In this document: positions 58,750 to 64,000 of the stretch, in pieces
Numbering within the stretch: position 1 is the first letter of the stretch
Layout: the number at the start of each line of letters is the position of its first letter
Assembly (NCBI RefSeq): GCF_000429425.1
Contig: NZ_AUBV01000013.1
Span: forward strand, 1-64,000
Length of the DNA: 64,000 bases
Direction of reading: 5' to 3'
Source of the DNA: Algoriphagus mannitolivorans DSM 15301
GTDB lineage: Bacteria > Bacteroidota > Bacteroidia > Cytophagales > Cyclobacteriaceae
The notes under the pieces: generated by a model
Seen by the model: only the letters and a program-made list of their open reading frames with translations
What the model was told of the DNA's origin: nothing
The model's database searches: none
Program-made: the position numbers and the translations under genes

Positions 58750-61491
58750 ATGAAAAAAATACCCTTTTTTTTCACACTGATTTTTGCATTTACTCTCAGC
58801 TTTTCAGTGTGGAGCCACAATTCTGTCAGGATGGAAAATCCTGCAGATCCCATAAAAGTTACCTCGGTGGAAGGAATTACAGAATACCGTCTTGAAAACG
58901 GTCTTCGGGTCCTTCTTTTCCCAGATCTTACCAAAGAAACCATCACGGTAAACATTACCTATTTGGTGGGGTCCAAGCACGAAAATTACGGAGAGACAGG
59001 TATGGCTCACCTCTTGGAGCACTTGGTTTTCAAAGGAACACCCAAACATCCCAATATCCCTCAGGAACTTACCGAAAGGGGTGCTAGGCCTAATGGAACC
59101 ACTTGGACGGACCGTACCAATTACTTTGAAACCTTCAATGCCACAGAGGATAACCTGCGCTGGGCTTTGGATTTGGAGGCCGACCGAATGGTCAATTCCT
59201 TCATTTCTGCCAAAGACTTGGAAAGCGAAATGACCGTCGTTCGAAATGAATTCGAGTCCGGAGAAAACTCTCCTTTTCGGATGATTATTGACCGGACGCT
59301 ATCTGCGGCCTATCTCTGGCATAACTATGGAAAAACGACCATTGGAGCCAGATCTGATATCGAAAATGTCCCCATTGATCGTCTTCAAAATTTCTACCGA
59401 ACCTATTACCAACCCGATAATGCGGTTTTGGTAGTGGCTGGAAAAATCGACGAAGCCAAAACACTTCAGCTGATCAATGAGTACTTCGGCGCTATCCCAA
59501 AACCAAGCCGTGTTTTACCTACTTTTTACACTCAAGATCCGGATCAAGATGGTGAAAGGAGAATCTCTGTTCGACGTGTAGGCGACACCCAACTTATTGC
59601 TACAGCCTATAAAATCTCAGCCCTTTCCCACCCCGATGCTGCTCCGGCTGCCTTGTTGAATTCCATTCTTACCGACAACCCATCCGGGAGAATGTACAAA
59701 TCCATGGTGGATACCCAGCTCGCCAGCTATGTTTTTGGAAATACTTTCCTCTGGAAAGATCCCGGAATCTTGATCACCATGGCGGAATTGTCCAAAGACA
59801 AATCAAGAGAAGAAGCTCTTGCGGCCATGCTAAAAACTCTGGAGGAGTTGAAATCCAACCCAGTAACTCAAGAAGAAGTGGAAAGAGCCAAAAACCGATG
59901 GATTCGACAATTTGAACTTGGCTACAATTCTTCCGAGAGAATCGGCCTGCAACTCAGTGAATACATCGGCGCAGGAGACTGGAGATTGATGTTTATCCAG
60001 CGTGACCGGATCAAAGCCACCACCCTGGAAGATGTACAACGGGTGATCAACAATTATTTTAAAGTGGATAACCGCACAATCAGTGAATTTATTCCGACTG
60101 AAAAACCTGAAAGAGCTACCATTCCTCAGGCGATCGACATCGACGCATTGGTCAAGGACTACAAGGGCGGAGAAGCTTTGGCCATGGGTGAAGCTTTTGA
60201 CCCAAGTCCAAGCAATGTGGACAGCCGCACCAGCAGCTTTACCCTTGACAATGGCATGAAAGTGAGTTTGCTCAGTAAAAAATCCAGAGGAAACTCAGTC
60301 AACTTTATGTTTACTTTCCGCTTTGGAAATCCTGAGAATCTCAAAAACATGGCTGAAATCGGCAATATGACCGGTAGCCTTTTGGACAAAGGAACAAAAA
60401 CCAAAACCCGTGAACAGATCAAAGATGAACTGGATCGTTTGAAGTCTCAGGTAAACTTCTTTGGAAGTGCCACTTCCCTGACTGTAATGGGGCAGACTAC
60501 CCGGGAAAATCTTTCTGGAGTTTTGGCTTTGATTCAGGAAATCCTTCAATCTCCGGCTTTCCCACAAGAGGAACTGGACAAGTTGATCATGGAGCAAGTG
60601 ACCGGAATAGAGTCCTCCATGAGCGATCCGACCTCCTTGGCCTTCAACAGAATCAGCAAGCATATGAATATGTATGAGCCAAGCGATCCCCGCTATCCAA
60701 AGTCCTTTGAAGAAAGCATTGCTGCGCTCAAGGCTGTAAAAATCCAGGATGTCAAAGACTTCTATGCCAATTTCTATGGTGCAAATCAGGGTACAGGAGC
60801 TATTGTAGGTGATTTTGAGGAAGAGGAAATTTCTTCTCAGTTGAAATCCATGTTTGAAAATTGGAACAGCAAAGCAGATTATGCACGGCTAGTTGCCATT
60901 CCAAGCAATAAACCTGCAATCAACGAAGCCATCGAAACTCCGGATAAACCAAACGCCTTCTTCTTGGCCATGCAGGCATTGGAGATCAAAGATTCAGATC
61001 CAGACCATGCTGCATTGACTTTAGGTAATTTTATGCTAGGCGGAGGTTTCTTGAATTCCAGATTGGCTACCCGAATCCGGCAAAAAGAAGGGCTGAGCTA
61101 CGGTGTAGGTTCTGGTTATTCAGCAGGTTCCTTGGATCCATCCGGAGTTTTCCAAGGCTATGCGATCTATGCTCCAGAAAACTTGGAAAAGCTTGAAATT
61201 GCATTCAAGGAAGAAATCCAAAAAGTGCTGGACGAAGGATTTACGGCCGAGGAAGTGGAAGCCGCCAAGGCAGGTTGGCTTCAGGGCAGATCTGTCAATC
61301 GCTCCCAGGACAATTACCTCGCAAGTGCTTTGAGCAACAACCTTTTCCTTCAGAAATCTATCTTGCGGGAGCAGGAACTCGAGGATCAAATCCGGGCCCT
61401 GACTCCGGCACAGATTCAGGAAGCGATGAAGCGGCACATTGATCTCAACAAAATGTCCATCGTTAAGGCTGGAGAATTCACCAAAAAGTAA
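58750..61491 (+). CDS. M16-family zinc peptidase (insulinase/pitrilysin-like), fused tandem domains
   Basis: A 913-residue exported protease with a signal peptide (1-23, SVWS end). The active N-terminal M16 domain has the inverted zinc motif HLLEH (His87, Glu90, His91) in GMAHLLEHLVFKGTPKH. A downstream Glu is in VVRNEFESGENSP. The second, inactive M16 half (after residue 500: FTLDNGMKVSLLSKKSRGNSVNFMFTFRFGNP) lacks the zinc motif, as in pitrilysin-type single-chain enzymes. It degrades small peptides in the periplasm. A terminator follows at 61511. Confidence 0.93.
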   Translation: MKKIPFFFTLIFAFTLSFSVWSHNSVRMENPADPIKVTSVEGITEYRLENGLRVLLFPDLTKETITVNITYLVGSKHENYGETGMAHLLEHLVFKGTPKHPNIPQELTERGARPNGTTWTDRTNYFETFNATEDNLRWALDLEADRMVNSFISAKDLESEMTVVRNEFESGENSPFRMIIDRTLSAAYLWHNYGKTTIGARSDIENVPIDRLQNFYRTYYQPDNAVLVVAGKIDEAKTLQLINEYFGAIPKPSRVLPTFYTQDPDQDGERRISVRRVGDTQLIATAYKISALSHPDAAPAALLNSILTDNPSGRMYKSMVDTQLASYVFGNTFLWKDPGILITMAELSKDKSREEALAAMLKTLEELKSNPVTQEEVERAKNRWIRQFELGYNSSERIGLQLSEYIGAGDWRLMFIQRDRIKATTLEDVQRVINNYFKVDNRTISEFIPTEKPERATIPQAIDIDALVKDYKGGEALAMGEAFDPSPSNVDSRTSSFTLDNGMKVSLLSKKSRGNSVNFMFTFRFGNPENLKNMAEIGNMTGSLLDKGTKTKTREQIKDELDRLKSQVNFFGSATSLTVMGQTTRENLSGVLALIQEILQSPAFPQEELDKLIMEQVTGIESSMSDPTSLAFNRISKHMNMYEPSDPRYPKSFEESIAALKAVKIQDVKDFYANFYGANQGTGAIVGDFEEEEISSQLKSMFENWNSKADYARLVAIPSNKPAINEAIETPDKPNAFFLAMQALEIKDSDPDHAALTLGNFMLGGGFLNSRLATRIRQKEGLSYGVGSGYSAGSLDPSGVFQGYAIYAPENLEKLEIAFKEEIQKVLDEGFTAEEVEAAKAGWLQGRSVNRSQDNYLASALSNNLFLQKSILREQELEDQIRALTPAQIQEAMKRHIDLNKMSIVKAGEFTKK

Positions 61492-61510
61492 TTGATTCTA
61501 TAAATTCCCA

Positions 61511-61545
61511 AAAACCTCCTGGAGTAATCTGGGAGGTTTTTTTTT
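61511..61545 (+). terminator. Terminator after the M16 protease
   Basis: AAAACCTCC and GGAGGTTTT form a 9-bp stem with a 12-base loop and a run of nine T. Confidence 0.82.
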
Positions 61546-61580
61546 GATTTAGGTAAAAAATAAGGCGAGAATGGTAAAAA

Positions 61581-61740
61581 ATTAGGATTTACGAATTACG
61601 ATTTACGACGCTTTGTTGATCTACAAACCTGGGTAAGATTCCGGCAGCTTCAGCAATGGAATCCGAGTATTTATATTGGGAATTAGGAATGGCTTTCCTT
61701 TTTGACCTCGTAAATCGTAAATCCAAAATCATAAATCCCT
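61581..61740. repeat. GATTTACGAATTACGATTTACG inverted-arm repeat
   Basis: The left arm (words TACGAATTACGATTTACGA, about 61581-61610) faces CCTCGTAAATCGTAAATCC (61706-61724) and ATCATAAATCCC (61727-61739). The arms are complementary across about 95 bases. No gene lies in the gap before smc. Confidence 0.65.
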
Positions 61741-61803
61741 AGCGCGTATTTCTATAAAATATTGCCAAATCACCCAATCCATGCTATTTTGTTAACTTTT
61801 AGA

Positions 61804-61810
61804 AGGAGGT
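61804..61810 (+). promoter_or_regulatory. Strong Shine-Dalgarno before smc
   Basis: AGGAGGT, a full match to the anti-Shine-Dalgarno sequence, lies 8 bases before the smc ATG at 61819. Such sites are uncommon in this phylum, and few other genes of this window have one. Confidence 0.6.
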
Positions 61811-61818
61811 AAAAAGGA

Positions 61819-64000
61819 ATGCTGCTTAGTAAACTGGAAATCAAAGGTTTCAAAAGTTTTGGGGATAAAATGACGATCCACTTCGACAAGGGAATTACCG
61901 GCGTGGTGGGTCCCAATGGCTGTGGCAAGTCCAATGTCGTCGATGCCATCCGATGGGTACTCGGGGAACAAAAGTCCCGAATGCTCCGCTCCGACAAGAT
62001 GGAAAACGTGATTTTCAACGGCACTAAAAACCGTAAGCCTTCCAACCTCGCGGAGGTTTCCCTGACTTTTGAAAACACCAAAAACCTCCTCCCTACCGAA
62101 TACACCCATGTCACCATCACCCGTCGCTACTACCGATCCGGGGAAAGTGAATACCAAATCAATGGGGTTACCTGCCGACTGAAGGACATCACCAACCTTT
62201 TTATGGACACGGGGATCAATTCCAACTCCTATGCGATCATCGAGCTCAAGATGATCGACGAGTTGCTGAATGACAAAAACAACTCCCGACGTGAACTCTT
62301 TGAGGAAGCGGCTGGCATCTCCAAGTTTAAAACCCGCAAAAAGGAAACTCTCCGCAAATTGGAGGATACCGACGCGGATCTTTCTCGTGTGGAAGACCTG
62401 CTCTATGAGATTGACAAAAACCTCAAGTCTCTGGAAAAGCAGGCCAAGCAGGCGGCCAAATACTTCGAAATCAAAAAGGATTACCGACTGGCCAGCATCA
62501 ACCTGGCCAAGAAATCCATCGAGCAATACGCTCAGAATCTGATTGAAGCGAATTCAAAAATCCAGAATGAGTCTGACCGGAAGCTTCAGATCCAAACCCA
62601 AATCGCTGATCTGGAAGCCCAGCTCAGCGAACTGAAAGCCGACCTGATTCACAAGGAAAAACTTCTCTCCTCCCGTCAGAAAACCCTCAACGAGCACGTG
62701 AATAAAATCCGGGCTTTTGAGTCGGAAAAGAAAATCAAAAACGAACGCCTCCGCTTCCTGGAGGACCGTTCCCAGGCTTTGCGCGAGCAAATAGACAACG
62801 ACCGCAAGTCCAATGACCGCGCGGGATTCTCCATTCGCTCTCTGCGGCAGGAGAAAGAGTCTGCGGAAAAGATTTTGCTGGAAAAAGAAACCATCGTCTC
62901 CCAACTACGGGAAGAATACGATGCCCAAAAACTGTTTGCTTCCGAAAAACAGCAAGCCCAGAAAGAGGTGGCGCAGCAGTTTGACAGCTTCAAGGAGCGA
63001 GTGTATCAATTGGGCAAGGAAGTGGAGATCAAACAAATCCAGCTCTCCACCCTCAAGCAGGAGCTCGAGCGAACTTCCTCCGACGATACCTCTCAGGAAG
63101 CCAATCTGGTGGAGTTTGAGGATAAAATGGTGGAGTTGAAAACCCAGCTGGATGCTGCTCAGGCCGCTCATGAGAGCCTGAAAGTCAAGCAGGAAGACCA
63201 GGATCAAAAGATCGATCAGACCAACAAGGTCATCGAAATGATCCGGGAGGAATTGACCACTTCTTCCCGTAAGCTGGACTCCAAAACCAATGAATTCAAC
63301 CTGACCAAATCTCTGGTCGAGAATCTGGAAGGCTTTCCCGAGGCCATCAAATTCCTGAAGAAAAACCAAACCTGGGGCAAGGATGTCCCCCTCCTCTCCG
63401 ATCTCCTGACCACGGACGAAAAGTACCGGGTCACCATCGAGAATTACCTGGAGAGCTACATGAACTACTACGTGGTGGACACCGAGGGAGAAGCTATTGC
63501 AGCCATTCAGCTCCTCAGTGATGCCGCCCGGGGAAAGGCCAACTTCTTTGTTCTTGAGCATTTTGAGCGCTTCAAACCCAGCCAAACCAAGCTCTTTTCC
63601 AATGCCATTCCTGCCACGGAGATCATCGAGTTTGATGTCAAATACAGCCGTTTGATCAGCTTTATTCTGGACAATGTGTACCTCGTGCAGGGGGACTACA
63701 AGGAATTCCCTCAGGATCCGGACTGCATTTTTCTCTCCGAATCCGGAAAATATACCAAGCGTAAATTCTCCCTTTCCGGGGGTTCTGTAGGGCTTTTCGA
63801 AGGAAAAAGAATCGGCCGGGCCAAGAATCTGGAAAAGCTGGAAAAAGAAATCAAAGAACTGGGCAAAAAGGTCAGCAGCACCCGCTCCAATCTGGATCAA
63901 AAACTCAGCGACTTGCTCAAGCTAAAGGAAGTCAGCTTTAAGAAAGAACTGGAAATCAGCCAGCAAAACATACAGGAACTCAGTGGAGCCTATGTCTCCA
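61819..64000 (+). CDS. smc: Chromosome partition protein SMC, 5' part (runs off the window)
   Basis: The ATPase that holds and extrudes DNA loops for chromosome segregation. The frame is open from the ATG at 61819 to the end of the window, giving about 727 residues. The Walker A motif is GPNGCGKSN (about 33-41), with AIRWVLGEQKSRMLR next. The hinge-near and coiled-coil sequence follows: long Lys/Glu/Gln-rich helices (about 170-490), then the SMC hinge (FLKKNQTWGKDVPLLSDL; FVLEHF; IISFILDNVYLVQ; KYTKRKFSLSGGSVG). The C-terminal ABC half lies outside. Long antisense frames here are artefacts of the codon pattern. Confidence 0.94.
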   Translation, partial: MLLSKLEIKGFKSFGDKMTIHFDKGITGVVGPNGCGKSNVVDAIRWVLGEQKSRMLRSDKMENVIFNGTKNRKPSNLAEVSLTFENTKNLLPTEYTHVTITRRYYRSGESEYQINGVTCRLKDITNLFMDTGINSNSYAIIELKMIDELLNDKNNSRRELFEEAAGISKFKTRKKETLRKLEDTDADLSRVEDLLYEIDKNLKSLEKQAKQAAKYFEIKKDYRLASINLAKKSIEQYAQNLIEANSKIQNESDRKLQIQTQIADLEAQLSELKADLIHKEKLLSSRQKTLNEHVNKIRAFESEKKIKNERLRFLEDRSQALREQIDNDRKSNDRAGFSIRSLRQEKESAEKILLEKETIVSQLREEYDAQKLFASEKQQAQKEVAQQFDSFKERVYQLGKEVEIKQIQLSTLKQELERTSSDDTSQEANLVEFEDKMVELKTQLDAAQAAHESLKVKQEDQDQKIDQTNKVIEMIREELTTSSRKLDSKTNEFNLTKSLVENLEGFPEAIKFLKKNQTWGKDVPLLSDLLTTDEKYRVTIENYLESYMNYYVVDTEGEAIAAIQLLSDAARGKANFFVLEHFERFKPSQTKLFSNAIPATEIIEFDVKYSRLISFILDNVYLVQGDYKEFPQDPDCIFLSESGKYTKRKFSLSGGSVGLFEGKRIGRAKNLEKLEKEIKELGKKVSSTRSNLDQKLSDLLKLKEVSFKKELEISQQNIQELSGAYVS

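Noticed and set aside
61792..62526. Long antisense frames over smc (also 62905-63900)
   Set aside because: They arise from the codon pattern of the coiled-coil coding region; the plus-strand frame has Walker A and hinge motifs.
1..64000. CRISPR array, tRNA or rRNA genes, prophage
   Set aside because: No regularly spaced identical repeats with unique spacers, no cloverleaf-like sequence and no phage structural genes were seen. The tandem word blocks have no spacers.

Overview
The window reads as a chromosomal stretch of a Bacteroidota bacterium, most likely a Cytophagales/Cyclobacteriaceae member (Algoriphagus-like). This is inferred from family content (DUF4301, DUF5777, DUF2911, DUF3347, HYC_CC_PP, ribosomal THX, the etfB-etfA-bifunctional nuclease-nupC order), from Bacteroidota-type promoters (TTG, 19-21 bp, TAnnTTTG) and from mostly absent Shine-Dalgarno sequences. 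No rRNA, tRNA, CRISPR array or prophage was seen.

Region 1 (1-2890) is an accessory edge: the tail of an IS3-type transposase, REP-like palindromes, a prohibitin-tail-like membrane protein, an MscS channel, and an antitoxin whose overlapping toxin survives only as a 13-codon stub.

Region 2 (2892-15855) is the main specialised system, a one-directional copper/silver handling island of about 13 kb: CopA P-type ATPase, CopZ-like chaperone, HYC_CC_PP protein, CusA-type RND pump, TolC-type outer-membrane channel, CusB-type adaptor with an N-terminal metal-binding module and a C-terminal DUF3347, a second stand-alone DUF3347 lipoprotein, an exported CHY zinc-finger protein, a DUF2911 lipoprotein and a PepSY membrane protein. 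Cytosolic capture (CopZ), inner-membrane export (CopA), periplasm-to-outside extrusion (CusCBA-like) and periplasmic buffering all appear to be represented. Most of the exported proteins carry their own His-, Met- or Cys-rich stretch.

Region 3 (15955-48412) is mostly housekeeping and secreted-enzyme genes: arfB, mnmA, truC, two M28 peptidases, the nupC/nuclease/etfAB cluster, dnaB, a Mur-ligase (mpl), an ExoX-like exonuclease, an M48 protease, gluQ, an S10 peptidase, a K+ channel-phzF-dinB operon, ferritin, a formylglycine-generating-enzyme-like lipoprotein, a lipase, a Tat-exported TIM-barrel protein and methionine aminotransferase. Region 4 (48515-64000) holds a 40-residue ribosomal protein THX gene, the pxpABC 5-oxoprolinase operon, a WYL regulator, a GT39-like membrane protein, a translationally coupled Rieske-YceI-DUF5777 operon, an M16 protease and the first two thirds of smc, which runs off the right edge.

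The most unusual signal lies between genes. Many junctions are filled with short, internally repetitive words, often arranged as facing inverted arms. Each junction uses a different word. In two cases (copA, tolC) the same kind of word sits in frame inside a coding sequence. Separate families of compact REP-like hairpins occur at 427-475, 1082-1228, 13280-13384, 15865-15899, 54132-54298 and 58504-58570.
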